Shown in pieces: positions 40,018-49,408 of a DNA stretch of 64,000 nucleotides. The notes under the pieces are model-generated. The model was not told the DNA's origin. It did not search any database and was given only the letters and a program-made list of their open reading frames with translations. A program made the position numbers and the translations under genes. Numbering within the stretch: position 1 is the stretch's first letter; every line of letters begins with the position of its first letter. The stretch comes from Sulfurimonas sp. HSL-3221 (lineage in GTDB: Bacteria; Campylobacterota; Campylobacteria; Campylobacterales; Sulfurimonadaceae): assembly GCF_021044585.1 (NCBI RefSeq), contig NZ_CP087998.1, forward strand, positions 1,116,001-1,180,000, in the 5' to 3' direction.

Positions 40018-41460
40018 TTACGCGGCGGGGCTGCCTTCGCGGACCGTCCGGCGGGAGAGGCAGGTCGGGTAGGAGCGCGCTTCGGCGATGGAGGAGGCTT
40101 CGGTTTCGATCAGCTGTTCCGAAGGGACGGCCGGCACGTCAAAGGTGCGCGTCCCTTGGACAGAGGCGTCAGCGTAGCCGAGGCGTACAAGACGTTCAAC
40201 GATAGCATCGGTCATGCTCAGTACCGAGGAGGCTTTGACGACTTCGCAGCGGGCATAGCGGTCGCCGACGAAGGAGACGTCGGCGGCGCGAAGGGTCGGG
40301 TCGTCGCCGGGGATCTGCTGGGCACCGAAGAGGGGCTTGGAGGCGACCTCGGCGTCGATGAAGGCGGGAATATAGCGCGCCATGTGCTCGATGGCGCGGC
40401 GGCTGCGGCGTTCGACGCAGGACCACTCCCACTCCCGGTCGATCATCTCGATAAAGCGCTCGTCAAGGTTCGGCTGGGCGCTGGCGGGGGTGCTGCCGAC
40501 CAGCCCTTCGTCAAAGAGGGTGATGTCGTTGGTCATGCCGTGCAGCTGCACGAAACCGCAGGGATAGGGGGTGAACTGGGCCATCCCGTTGGGGGTGCCG
40601 CGCTCGCCGTGGAAGATCACCTCCGGCCAGACGGCGCTCTCCTGCCACTTGGTGACGTAGGCGGCCTTGAATTCGACCATCCGCTCGCGTTTGAAGCCGA
40701 GCATGTCGTCGATCTCCCCGGTGCGGAAGCCCGCGGCGTTGATTAGGTAGTCGAAGCGCTGCGTCGTCGTATGCTCCCCTTCGGTCGCGGTGACAATGAA
40801 ACCGTTTCCGTCAACGCTTTGCGTCGCGGCGGTGACCGCCGTGCCGAGTTGCAGGTCGCAGCCGTCGAGCTTTTGAAGCGAGAGGGCGGCGCCCGCGCCG
40901 AGGCGGAAGAGGTTCAGACCGTACTCCTGGACCATAATGAGGGGAAATTTGACGGTGGAGAGGTCGACTTCGCGGGCGACGGGGATCATCCACTCGTCGG
41001 GGGTCTGCGGCATGGCGACCGGTTCGCGTTCGCGGAGCGCTTCGACGCTTTCGCGGTCGTAAAGGCGGAAGTAGGTCTCCGGGTCGCCCAGGACCTGGTT
41101 GCGTTCGTCCTCGGCGATAAAGCGCCGGTATTCGCTGCGCAGCATCTCCAGCCGGGGGTAGAGGTCGTCGGGCTCGCCTGTGTCGGTCAGGGGGACGGCG
41201 ATGACCGTCGGGCGGAAATCGACGGCGTAGGGGTAGAAACGCAGCAGATCGATGGACTGGCGCAGCAGGGTGACGCACTGTTCATCGGAAATCTCGCGGT
41301 AGAGGTTCCCGCCGGCATGCAGGTGGCAAAACGGGGGGCCGGAGACGAGGCTCTCGCCCTTTTCGAAGAGGGTGACCCGCATCCCGATGCGGCTCAGGTA
41401 GAGCGCCGCCGTCGCTCCTGCGACCCCTCCGCCGACGATGGCGATGTTAGCCGGCACCAT
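40018..41460 (-). CDS. FAD-dependent oxidoreductase (DAO family)
   Basis: The 480-residue protein starts MVPANIAIVGGGVAGATAAL, the dinucleotide-binding GxGxxG of FAD enzymes, and continues RVTLFEKGES. A middle region FDYLINAAGFRTGEIDDMLG carries the second FAD contact, and the C-terminal part includes VSFVGDRYARCEVVKASSVL. The substrate is unknown. DAO-family members oxidise amino or hydroxy acids. Start ATG 41460 lies within the 3' end of gph (14-bp overlap), so it follows gph in an operon. A longer frame upstream is an artefact of that overlap. Confidence 0.83.
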   Translation of the reverse strand: MVPANIAIVGGGVAGATAALYLSRIGMRVTLFEKGESLVSGPPFCHLHAGGNLYREISDEQCVTLLRQSIDLLRFYPYAVDFRPTVIAVPLTDTGEPDDLYPRLEMLRSEYRRFIAEDERNQVLGDPETYFRLYDRESVEALREREPVAMPQTPDEWMIPVAREVDLSTVKFPLIMVQEYGLNLFRLGAGAALSLQKLDGCDLQLGTAVTAATQSVDGNGFIVTATEGEHTTTQRFDYLINAAGFRTGEIDDMLGFKRERMVEFKAAYVTKWQESAVWPEVIFHGERGTPNGMAQFTPYPCGFVQLHGMTNDITLFDEGLVGSTPASAQPNLDERFIEMIDREWEWSCVERRSRRAIEHMARYIPAFIDAEVASKPLFGAQQIPGDDPTLRAADVSFVGDRYARCEVVKASSVLSMTDAIVERLVRLGYADASVQGTRTFDVPAVPSEQLIETEASSIAEARSYPTCLSRRTVREGSPAA

Positions 41461-42133
41461 GGGAGACTCCGAAGGGGGCAGCGACCTCGGCGAAGGTGTC
41501 GCAGACGAGATTGGGGGTATACGAGGCGATTGCCTCCCCGTAGTTGTAGCCGTAGCCGAGGCCGATAGCATCCATTCCGGCGGCTTTGGCCGCGAGGATG
41601 TCGTTTTTGGAGTCGCCGATCATGACGCAGCGCTCCTTGTCCACGCCAAGGGTTTCGCAGACGTGCAGCAGGGGCCGGGGGTCCGGTTTCCGTTGGGGCA
41701 GCGAATCGCCGCCGAGAGTATATTCGAACAGTTCAGACATCCCCAGGCTGTGCAAGATGGGTTCTATGAAGGCGTAGGGCTTGTTGGTGACAATGGCCAG
41801 GCGGTAGCCCTCTTTGTGCAGTTGTTGCAGGACTTCGGGCACCTGAGGGTAGGGGCGCGTCAGCACGGCGAGGTTGCCGGCATAGAACTCCAAAAAGATT
41901 GCGAGAGCGCGGTCGACCGTTTCGGTATCGTCCTCCGCGTTGCCGCTCGCGCGCAGGGCACGCTCGACAAGGGTGCGAGCCCCGTTGCCGACCCAGCCGC
42001 GCACGGTCGTCTCTTCGAAGGGGGGACGCCCGAGCTGTTCAAGCATATGGTTGACCGCCAGCGCCAGGTCGGGGGCGCTGTCGATGAGGGTACCGTCAAA
42101 GTCGAATAGAATCAGCTCTTTATGCGTGAACAC
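41447..42133 (-). CDS. gph: Phosphoglycolate phosphatase, HAD family
   Basis: The 228-residue HAD hydrolase has motif I LFDFDGTLIDSAPDLALAVN, motif II AIVTNKP (about 117), Lys motif GDSLPQRKPDPRPLL and motif IV MIGDSKNDILAAKAAG. The cap is of the Gph type. It removes phosphate from 2-phosphoglycolate, a product of DNA 3'-end repair or rubisco oxygenation. It has a GTG start at 42133 with AAGGAAA at proper distance. Minus-strand TATAAT (about 42168-42173) is a consensus -10. The divergent polA starts 121 bp away. Confidence 0.9.
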   Translation of the reverse strand: MFTHKELILFDFDGTLIDSAPDLALAVNHMLEQLGRPPFEETTVRGWVGNGARTLVERALRASGNAEDDTETVDRALAIFLEFYAGNLAVLTRPYPQVPEVLQQLHKEGYRLAIVTNKPYAFIEPILHSLGMSELFEYTLGGDSLPQRKPDPRPLLHVCETLGVDKERCVMIGDSKNDILAAKAAGMDAIGLGYGYNYGEAIASYTPNLVCDTFAEVAAPFGVSHGAG

Positions 42134-42253
42134 CTGTCGTTTCCTTATTTAAATATTTCGCCGGGATTATAGCGCAGCCCGATTAATCCCGTTTTCGTTA
42201 AAATGGCTTCCGTTTTTATCTAAGTGCAACTTTAAGACCAAAAGAGACCCGCT
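42134..42253. promoter_or_regulatory. Divergent gph/polA promoter region
   Basis: Minus-strand TATAAT near 42168-42173 serves gph. Plus-strand TAAAAT near 42198-42203, after a T-rich stretch, serves polA, whose ribosome site is AGAGA before ATG 42254. Confidence 0.5.
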
Positions 42254-44968
42254 ATGCCCAAAACCATTACCGTCATCGATACCTTCGGTTTCTTCTTTCG
42301 CAGTTTTTACGCCCTGCCGCCGCTCACGAACAAAGAGGGGTTCCCGACCGGCCTGCTCACCGGTTTCATCAACTTTATCGACCGCCTTCACCAGGACCAT
42401 GCCAGCGACTACATCGTCTTCGCCCTCGATGCCAAGGGGCCGACCTTCAGGAACGAGATCGACCCCGAGTACAAGGCGCACCGCCCGCCGCCGCCCGACG
42501 AGCTCAAAGCGCAGCTCCCCATCGCCATCGAGTGGATCGAGAAGATGGGCTTCAAGACCCTGATGCAGAGCGGTTTTGAAGCCGACGATATGATCGCCTC
42601 TATTACGAAAAAGGCGGTCGAAGCGGGGATGGTCGTGCGGATCGTCTCCCACGACAAGGACCTCTACCAGCTTATCGACGATGACAGGGTCGTGCTCGTC
42701 GACGCCATAAAGCGCAAGGACGTCAACGAGACGGAGTGCCTGGAGAAGTACGGCATCCGCCCGGAGCAGTTCACCGACTACCAGGCGCTGCTCGGCGACA
42801 GCGCCGACAACGTGCCGGGAGTCAAGGGGATCGGAAAGGTGACGGCGCAGAAGCTGCTCAACCAGTACGAGACCCTCGATAACGTCTACGCGAACCTCGA
42901 CGAGGTGAAGCCGGCCGGGGTACAGAAGAAACTGCGCGAAGGGGAGGAGAACGCCTGGATGTCGCGCAAGCTCGTCACCCTGCGCGACGACCTTTTCGAG
43001 AAGGTAGCGTGGGACGAATACGACATGGACGACGGCAACCCTTTCCTGCCGATCGTACCGGAGCTGATACGCTACGAGATGAACGGGATCATCCGCAAGC
43101 TCAAAGCGAAGAAGCTTATCAGCGAAGAGGAGATCAGTAACGAAAATGCCGTGCAGGAAGCGGAGTGCCCGCTGCCGGCGAACGCCGGGTTTAGCGCGAA
43201 ACTGATCACCGACGAATCGGAGCTCGCCGCGCTCACCGGCGCGATCACCGCGGAGACCCTGGTCGCTTTCGATACGGAGACGACGGGGCTGGATTATCTG
43301 GAAGATACGATGGTCGGGTTCAGTTTCTGCCTGAACGCAGAGGAGGCCTACTACGTCCCCGTTGGGCACAGCTACCTCGGCGTTCCGGAACAGGTCGGCG
43401 AAGCGGCCGCGTCTGCGGCACTGCGGCAGATCTTCACCGGGCGGGTCGTCGGGCACAACCTCAAGTTCGACCTCCACTTTGTTAACCACTATATGGAGGG
43501 GTTCGAACCCTCCCTTTATGCCGATACGATGGTCATGGCGTGGCTTGCCGCACCCGAGAGCCCGCTCTCCCTGGACAAGCTCGCACAGGTCCACCTTAAT
43601 CATACGATGATCAGCTTCAAAGAGACGGTCAAGAAGGGGGAGGACTTCTCCGGGGTCGACCTGGCCGATGCCTGCGGCTACGCCGCGGAGGATGCCTGGG
43701 CGACGTTGATGCTCTATGAGAAACTGACGGCGCTGCTGGACCTGCAGGGCGAGCATCTGCTCGAAGAGGCCGCGGCGGTGGAGTTCCCCTTCTCACTGAC
43801 GCTCGGCGCGATGGAAGAGGCGGGTATCAAGGTCGACACCAAGGTGCTTGCGACCTTCCTGGAGGAGGCGAAAGAGCGTCTGGCGGAGCTGACGCAGAGC
43901 ATCTACGAGCTCAGCGGCAGCGAGTTCAACATCAACTCCACGAAACAGCTGGGCGAGGTGCTTTTCGAGAAGCTGGAGTTGCCCGTGGTCAAGAAGACAA
44001 AGACGGGCTATTCGACAGACGAGAAGGTACTGAGTTCTCTGCTGGACGCGCACCCCGTCATCGAGAAGCTGCTGTCATACCGCGAACTGCACAAGCTCGT
44101 TTCCACCTACCTCGACCCGCTCCTGCAACTGGGAGCGCAGCGCCCCGACGGCCGCATCCACACCTCCTACGTACAGACGGGGACGGCGACGGGGCGGCTC
44201 AGTTCGAAAAACCCCAACCTGCAGAACATTCCGACCCGCACCCCGCTGGGCGCGCGCATCCGCGAGGCCTTTGTGGCGGAACCGGGCAAAAAGCTTATCG
44301 GCATCGACTACTCGCAGATCGAACTGCGGCTGCTGGCGCATTTCAGCGAGGACCCGACCCTCGTCGACGCCTTCAAGCATGACAAAGATATCCACCTGAG
44401 CACCGCGATTGCCCTCTTCGGCGAGGAGGAGGCCCCGAAGAAGCGCAGCATCGCGAAGACCGTCAACTTTGGCCTGCTCTACGGCATGGGTCAGAAGAAG
44501 CTCTCCGATACCCTGGGGATCACGACGAAGGAGGCACGGGAGATCATCACCCGCTACTTCGAGACCTTCCCGACGGTCAAATCCTACTTCGCCTCCATCG
44601 TCGAGCGCTCCAAAGAGCAGGGGTACGTCGAGACCCTGCTGGGGCGCCGCCGCTATTTCGACTACGACAAGGCGACGCCGATGCTCAAAGCCGCGTACGA
44701 GCGCGAATCGGTCAACACCGTCTTCCAGGGCAGCGCGGCCGACCTGATCAAAATGGCGATGAATCGCATCGATGATGTGATAAAAAAAGAACGCCTCCCC
44801 GCTACCATGCTGCTGCAGATTCACGACGAACTGATCTTCGAGGCGGATGCGGCCCAGGCCGATGCGCTGGGGCAGCGTTTCCAATCTATTATGGAAGAGA
44901 TCCATCCCCTGCATATCCCGCTGCGGGCGTCGCTGAACATCGGGGCGCACTGGGGCGAACTGAAATAG
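42254..44968 (+). CDS. polA: DNA polymerase I
   Basis: The 904-residue enzyme fills repair gaps and removes RNA primers. The 5' nuclease domain (1-290) has SDYIVFALDAKGPTFRN, YKAHRPPPP, SGFEADDMIAS and DSADNVPGVKGIGKVTAQ. The 3'-5' exonuclease motif FDTETTG near 341 keeps Asp and Glu, so proofreading is probably active. The polymerase domain has GIDYSQIELRLLAHFSED (about 682), O-helix KKRSIAKTVNFGLLYGMG (about 735) and HDELIFE (about 857). Length and order are normal. Confidence 0.97.
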   Translation: MPKTITVIDTFGFFFRSFYALPPLTNKEGFPTGLLTGFINFIDRLHQDHASDYIVFALDAKGPTFRNEIDPEYKAHRPPPPDELKAQLPIAIEWIEKMGFKTLMQSGFEADDMIASITKKAVEAGMVVRIVSHDKDLYQLIDDDRVVLVDAIKRKDVNETECLEKYGIRPEQFTDYQALLGDSADNVPGVKGIGKVTAQKLLNQYETLDNVYANLDEVKPAGVQKKLREGEENAWMSRKLVTLRDDLFEKVAWDEYDMDDGNPFLPIVPELIRYEMNGIIRKLKAKKLISEEEISNENAVQEAECPLPANAGFSAKLITDESELAALTGAITAETLVAFDTETTGLDYLEDTMVGFSFCLNAEEAYYVPVGHSYLGVPEQVGEAAASAALRQIFTGRVVGHNLKFDLHFVNHYMEGFEPSLYADTMVMAWLAAPESPLSLDKLAQVHLNHTMISFKETVKKGEDFSGVDLADACGYAAEDAWATLMLYEKLTALLDLQGEHLLEEAAAVEFPFSLTLGAMEEAGIKVDTKVLATFLEEAKERLAELTQSIYELSGSEFNINSTKQLGEVLFEKLELPVVKKTKTGYSTDEKVLSSLLDAHPVIEKLLSYRELHKLVSTYLDPLLQLGAQRPDGRIHTSYVQTGTATGRLSSKNPNLQNIPTRTPLGARIREAFVAEPGKKLIGIDYSQIELRLLAHFSEDPTLVDAFKHDKDIHLSTAIALFGEEEAPKKRSIAKTVNFGLLYGMGQKKLSDTLGITTKEAREIITRYFETFPTVKSYFASIVERSKEQGYVETLLGRRRYFDYDKATPMLKAAYERESVNTVFQGSAADLIKMAMNRIDDVIKKERLPATMLLQIHDELIFEADAAQADALGQRFQSIMEEIHPLHIPLRASLNIGAHWGELK

Positions 44969-44971
44969 GCT

Positions 44972-44994
44972 CTGAATAAGCAACGCTTATTCAG
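44972..44994 (+). terminator. Stem-loop after polA
   Basis: CTGAATAAGC (44972-44981) and GCTTATTCAG (44985-44994) form a perfect 10-bp stem with a 3-nt loop, starting 4 bp after the polA stop. No T-tract follows. Confidence 0.5.
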
Positions 44995-45035
44995 CCTCTC
45001 CCGCCGATTGAAAGACTCCGTTAACCGAAAATGAC

Positions 45036-45041
45036 TACAAT
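45036..45041 (+). promoter_or_regulatory. Promoter -10 of ccsBA
   Basis: TACAAT 51 bp before ATG 45092. AAAGGA 7 bp before the start is the ribosome site. Confidence 0.5.
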
Positions 45042-45091
45042 TACGCACTTTGGGGGCCGCACAGCCCTCTGACTGCATGAAAAGGAATGAG

Positions 45092-48000
45092 ATGAAGTAC
45101 CTCCTCTCTGTGATCAGCTCCATGAAAACCATGGCCACGTTAATGCTGGTGTTTGCCGTCTCCGTCGGATACGCGACTTTTGTCGAAAACGATTTCGGCA
45201 CGCCGACGGCCAAGGCCATGATCTACAACGCCCGATGGTTCGAGGTGCTGCTGGGTATTCTGGCGTTCAACCTCGTACTCAATATCGTACGCTTCAAAAT
45301 GTGGAAGAAAGGGAAGGGGCTCGTCTTCCTCTTTCACTTCGCTTTCCTCGTTATCCTGTTCGGCGCGGCGGTGACCCGCTACGTCGGTTACGAGGGGATG
45401 ATGCACATCCGCGAAGGCGAGACGGAGGACAAGATCACCAGCTCCACGAGCTACCTCAAGATCGTCTATGACGACAACGGCAAGGTCGGCGAGTACAAGC
45501 AGAGCCTCTACCTCTCCAAGCTCGGCGGCAACGACGTCGACACGACCTTTGATGTCGCCGGCAAAACGGTCAGCGTCAAGCTGCTCGAATACATTCCCGA
45601 CGCCGTCTACAGCGTCGTGGAAGCGCCCGACGGCAAGCCGATCGCCAATATGATGATCACCGGCGGAGGTGCCCCCGACCAGATGCAGCTCTCCCAGGGC
45701 GAACAGTATGAAAACGAGAAGCTCATTATCGACTTCGATTCCGGCAAGCCCGTGCACGACGGTAAGCCGGTCGTCCGCCTGTTTATGGAAGGGGATACCC
45801 TGAAGATGGCCCACGGCTTCCCGCTGACCTACCTCAAAATGGATGACCAGAGCAGCGGTGCCGTTGCCCCGTCCCTGGAAGACAACGCCTCGACACGTAC
45901 CCTCTATACGACGGAGAACGGCGCGAACTTCGTGATTCGCAGCTTCTTCGCCAAAGGGAAAAAGACGATCGTTTCTCAGGAGACGAAAAAGAAGGGGCCG
46001 ATGATGCGCACTGCTTCGCAGGACGCGATGCGCCTACAGTTCAGCGACGGCAGCGAGACCAAAGAGGTCGTCGTCATGGGCACTTCCGGCCAGGTCGGCG
46101 TGCCGGAACCGGTGACGCTCTCAGGCATCCCGATGTCGGTCAGCTACGGCGCCGAGCTCATCCGCCTGCCGTTCGCCCTGAAACTGGCGGACTTCGAGCT
46201 CGACCGCTACCCGGGATCGCAGTCGCCGATGTCCTATGCGAGCGACGTTGTCCTGATAGATAAGGAACAGAACATCGAAATGCCCTATCGTATCTTTATG
46301 AACCACGTTCTTGACCACCGCAACTACCGTTTCTTCCAGTCCTCGTACGACCGTGATGAGAAGGGGACGATCCTCTCCGTCAATCACGACCCGGGAACCC
46401 TGCCGACCTATATCGGTTACCTGCTGCTCGCCATCGGAATGTTCGGCTCACTCTTCGTCAAGGGCGGCCGTTTCCGCCAGCTGGGCAAGATCGCCAAGCA
46501 CGCCGCCGAAGAGAAAGAGAAACTGGCCGCGGGGCTCATCGCAGCACTGCTGCTGACGTTCGCGCCGCAAAGCGCCAAAGCCGATACGAACCCGATGATC
46601 AAGGAGATCACCTCCTTTGACCGCACCCACGCCGATATGTTTGGGGCCCTGATCGTTCAGGACAGCAACGGCCGTATGAAGCCGGTCGATACCCTCAGCA
46701 CGGAGATCCTGCACAAGATTAACCGCGGCGACACCATTCTCGGTCTCAATGCGAACCAGATCCTGCTTTCGATGATGCTGATGCCCGAAGCGTGGCGCGA
46801 CATCAAGATGATCCGTTCGGACAAGCTGGTTAACAAGGAACTGGGATTCGACGCCGGTGAGAAAACACTTGCCTTCAACCAGTTCTTTGAATACCCCGAT
46901 GAGATGGCGGGCTACAAACTGAACAAATATGTCGAAGAGGCGATCCGCAAGGCACCGGGCAAACGCGATAAGTTTGACAAGGCCGTCATCAAAGTAGACG
47001 AACGCGTCAACGTCGCCTACATGGTCTACACGGGCGCGATGCTGCGCCTCTGGCCGGACGCGGGGGATGCGAACCACAAATGGGTGGCGACGATCGAGGC
47101 GATCAACGGCTTTACCCCGCAGGAGAGCATGCTCGTACGTTACCTCGCCGCCCAGTACTTCTCCTCCATCGACGACGCGGTCAAGAGCGGCGACTGGAGC
47201 AAGGCGGATGCCGCGCTGGAGCAGATCGCCGAGCATCAGAAAAAGGCCGGATCTACCGTCTATCCCGACGAGAACAAAGTGAAACTGGAGATCTGGTATA
47301 ACCACGCAAACATCTTCGAACGCCTCTGGCCGCTCTATTTCCTTGTCGGTTTCGTGCTGCTGGTCTTCGCCTTTGCACACATCATCAACCCGCGCGTCAA
47401 GCTGGGGCTCTTCGCCAAGGGGGCCTATGGACTGCTCGTGCTCTTCTTCATCGCCCACACGGTCGGCCTGGCGATCCGCTGGTACATCTCCGGCCACGCC
47501 CCTTGGTCGAACGGGTACGAGTCGATGATCTATATCGGCTGGGCATCGGTCCTGGCGGGCTTCATCTTCTCGAAGAATTCGCCGATTACCCTTGCGGCCA
47601 CCTCCATCCTTGCCGGGCTGATCCTCTTTGTCGCCCACCTCAACTGGATGGACCCGCAGGTAACGAACCTCGTGCCGGTCCTGCAGTCGTACTGGCTCAG
47701 TATCCACGTTTCCATGATTACCGGCAGCTACGGCTTCCTGGGACTGGGGGCGCTGCTTGGCTTTATTACGCTGATCCTTTTCATGTTCAACTCGGGCAAG
47801 CGCGCGCACAGCATTTCGCTCTCCATCAAGGAGCTCAACGCCATTAACGAAATGAGCCTGATGGTGGGGCTGGCGACGCTGACGGTGGGGAACTTCCTCG
47901 GCGGGGTCTGGGCCAACGAGAGCTGGGGCCGTTACTGGGGCTGGGACCCGAAAGAGACCTGGGCGCTGGTGACGATCCTTGTCTATGCCGTCGTTATCCA

Positions 48001-48241
48001 CCTGCGCTTTATCAAGAAGATCTACACGCCGTACCTCTTCAGCGTTATCTCCCTGCTTGCCTTTACATCGGTCCTGATGACCTACTTCGGCGTCAACTAC
48101 TACCTGGCGGGGATGCACTCCTACGCCAAGGGCGACCCGGTGCCGATCCCGGATTTCGTCCCGGTGACCTATGCGATCGTCTTCGCGGTCATTGCGCTGG
48201 CTTCGCGCCACCGCAAACTTGCACCCCTCTGCAAAGAGTAG
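45092..48241 (+). CDS. ccsBA: Fused cytochrome c biogenesis protein (System II, ResB-CcsA)
   Basis: This 1049-residue protein is the fused CcsBA synthetase that exports haem and attaches it to CxxCH motifs of apocytochromes c in the periplasm. The N-terminal ResB/Ccs1-like part (about 1-480) has four membrane helices and a large periplasmic domain. The C-terminal CcsA part (about 730-1049) carries the haem-binding WWD-type motif NESWGRYWGWDPKETWAL near 945 and the flanking histidines (HTVGLAIRWYISGHAPW and HVSMITGSYGF). The fused form is typical of Campylobacterota. Start ATG 45092 follows AAAGGA. It would mature the peroxidase and the CxxCH protein in this window. Confidence 0.96.
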   Translation: MKYLLSVISSMKTMATLMLVFAVSVGYATFVENDFGTPTAKAMIYNARWFEVLLGILAFNLVLNIVRFKMWKKGKGLVFLFHFAFLVILFGAAVTRYVGYEGMMHIREGETEDKITSSTSYLKIVYDDNGKVGEYKQSLYLSKLGGNDVDTTFDVAGKTVSVKLLEYIPDAVYSVVEAPDGKPIANMMITGGGAPDQMQLSQGEQYENEKLIIDFDSGKPVHDGKPVVRLFMEGDTLKMAHGFPLTYLKMDDQSSGAVAPSLEDNASTRTLYTTENGANFVIRSFFAKGKKTIVSQETKKKGPMMRTASQDAMRLQFSDGSETKEVVVMGTSGQVGVPEPVTLSGIPMSVSYGAELIRLPFALKLADFELDRYPGSQSPMSYASDVVLIDKEQNIEMPYRIFMNHVLDHRNYRFFQSSYDRDEKGTILSVNHDPGTLPTYIGYLLLAIGMFGSLFVKGGRFRQLGKIAKHAAEEKEKLAAGLIAALLLTFAPQSAKADTNPMIKEITSFDRTHADMFGALIVQDSNGRMKPVDTLSTEILHKINRGDTILGLNANQILLSMMLMPEAWRDIKMIRSDKLVNKELGFDAGEKTLAFNQFFEYPDEMAGYKLNKYVEEAIRKAPGKRDKFDKAVIKVDERVNVAYMVYTGAMLRLWPDAGDANHKWVATIEAINGFTPQESMLVRYLAAQYFSSIDDAVKSGDWSKADAALEQIAEHQKKAGSTVYPDENKVKLEIWYNHANIFERLWPLYFLVGFVLLVFAFAHIINPRVKLGLFAKGAYGLLVLFFIAHTVGLAIRWYISGHAPWSNGYESMIYIGWASVLAGFIFSKNSPITLAATSILAGLILFVAHLNWMDPQVTNLVPVLQSYWLSIHVSMITGSYGFLGLGALLGFITLILFMFNSGKRAHSISLSIKELNAINEMSLMVGLATLTVGNFLGGVWANESWGRYWGWDPKETWALVTILVYAVVIHLRFIKKIYTPYLFSVISLLAFTSVLMTYFGVNYYLAGMHSYAKGDPVPIPDFVPVTYAIVFAVIALASRHRKLAPLCKE

Positions 48242-48284
48242 GGTCTTTTTAAATCCTCCAAAACCTTTACGCCTGTTCTTCCGC

Positions 48285-48302
48285 CGATGCCCCCGGGCAT
48301 CG
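48285..48302 (+). terminator. Terminator-like palindrome after ccsBA
   Basis: CGATGCCC-CC-GGGCATCG, an 8-bp perfect stem, 44 bp after the ccsBA stop and followed by the pyrimidine-rich CTCCTCTTTTCTC. Confidence 0.55.
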
Positions 48303-48363
48303 CTCCTCTTTTCTCATACAATCATCCATTTTCCACCATCCGAATCCCCATTGAAACGGTCGG

Positions 48364-48418
48364 AATTATTTAATTTTATTCCCGGTTATTTTATGGGATT
48401 AAATAATTTGGATATAAT
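48364..48418 (+). promoter_or_regulatory. Long inverted repeat and promoter of the monohaem protein
   Basis: AATTATTTAAT (48364-48374) and ATTAAATAATT (48398-48408) are perfect 11-bp arms 23 nt apart. The right arm ends 4 bp before the consensus -10 TATAAT (48413-48418), so it covers the usual -35 region. A large-footprint regulator is suggested. Confidence 0.55.
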
Positions 48419-48449
48419 TTTTTCTGAATCAAAATGAGAGGAGAGAGGT

Positions 48450-48881
48450 ATGGTGAAAATCGTCCTGATGGCACTGATCGCGTTCGGCGTCCAGCTGCAT
48501 GCGGCGGATCAGAAATTCAACCTGAAGTTCAATATGCTGAAGCTCAATGCGGAGATGGGATCGGCCCGGGAGTCTATGATCCGGAACGACAGGGCGGAAG
48601 CGCTGAAAGTGTTCAAGCGTCTCAAAACGGAGGTGCACGATCTTCTGAGCAACAAGGAGAAGATCGAATCCATGCTCCCCCCGGAGAAGAAACAGAAATC
48701 AAACATCGCCCTCGAGTCGGCAAAGCTGATCGCAGAGAATATCGAACTGATCGAGGATGCCTACGGAGAGAATACGCGGGACCTGACGCCGCGCAAACGC
48801 CAGATCAAAGCCCAAAGAGCCTACACCTCCATCGAACTGGCCTGTTTCCACTGCCACAACCTGGTGCGCGACGAACTGTAA
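48450..48881 (+). CDS. Periplasmic c-type cytochrome-like protein, single CxxCH
   Basis: The 143-residue product has a signal peptide (MVKIVLMALIAFGVQLHA, cleavage after HA). It is then all helical, and its only haem site, ACFHCHNLVRD, is at the extreme C-terminus. A helical bundle with a C-terminal CxxCH is the arrangement of cytochrome c-prime-like proteins. Those may bind NO or act in electron transfer. Haem would be attached by the upstream ccsBA product. It has its own promoter with a long inverted repeat, so its expression is probably regulated separately. ATG 48450 follows GAGAGG. Confidence 0.8.
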   Translation: MVKIVLMALIAFGVQLHAADQKFNLKFNMLKLNAEMGSARESMIRNDRAEALKVFKRLKTEVHDLLSNKEKIESMLPPEKKQKSNIALESAKLIAENIELIEDAYGENTRDLTPRKRQIKAQRAYTSIELACFHCHNLVRDEL

Positions 48882-48916
48882 ACACCCTTCGATAACGATG
48901 CGCCCGCCCGGGCGTG

Positions 48917-49360
48917 TCAGGGTGTCGCTGTCGAGATAACCTCCCACGCCTCCACATCCCCAGCTATCGCGCTAAAGAGCGGATGCGTTTCAATTTCCTG
49001 TAACGATTCAAGTGCTTTGTAACGGTCTGGGTTCCGTTGTTTCAGTTTATGGAGCAGATGGGCAAACTCGTAGGCAAGCTGGCCCCTCTGCACCGACAGC
49101 GTTGCGCATTCACCTTCGCGCACTATTTTCCCCCTGTTGAACCTATAACCTCTCCTGTCCGCCTCGTCCACCACGTCACCGAGATAGCATGCAATGGCTT
49201 TTGCGGGGTCTTCGCACTGTTTGAAACGAAGTAACTGCGGGTGGTTCTTGTACCCTTTTGTTCGGCCGAGCAGCACGTTCTGCGCCAGCAGCGCTTCGCG
49301 CCACAGTGCGACCAACCCTTTGGCGTCCAGGTATTTCGGGTGGAGTGACCAGAGTCGCAT
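48917..49360 (-). CDS. Pyrimidine dimer DNA glycosylase/endonuclease V-like protein
   Basis: The 147-residue protein starts MRLWSLHPKYLDAKGLVALW, the conserved opening of the T4 endonuclease V (DenV)-like Pyr_excise family. It continues LLAQNVLLGRTKGYKNHPQL, RFKQCEDP and a C-terminal helical region. Members cut the glycosidic bond of UV-induced pyrimidine dimers, using the N-terminal amine as nucleophile after Met removal. Some relatives of this length are uncharacterised, so dimer cleavage is the likely but not proven role. GGAGGAG precedes ATG 49360. Confidence 0.78.
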   Translation of the reverse strand: MRLWSLHPKYLDAKGLVALWREALLAQNVLLGRTKGYKNHPQLLRFKQCEDPAKAIACYLGDVVDEADRRGYRFNRGKIVREGECATLSVQRGQLAYEFAHLLHKLKQRNPDRYKALESLQEIETHPLFSAIAGDVEAWEVISTATP

Positions 49361-49408
49361 CGGAGTCTCCTCCTTTTGCCCACATTGTGAGCGTTGTAGC
49401 TTATCCCA

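Noticed and set aside
40018-41571. Longer start of the FAD oxidoreductase at 41571
   Set aside because: The extra residues lie antiparallel-frame inside gph. The GxGxxG fold begins right after ATG 41460, which has its own ribosome site.
42167-43756. Minus-strand frame of about 529 codons opposite polA
   Set aside because: Shadow of polA on the other strand; no start signal and no recognisable domain.
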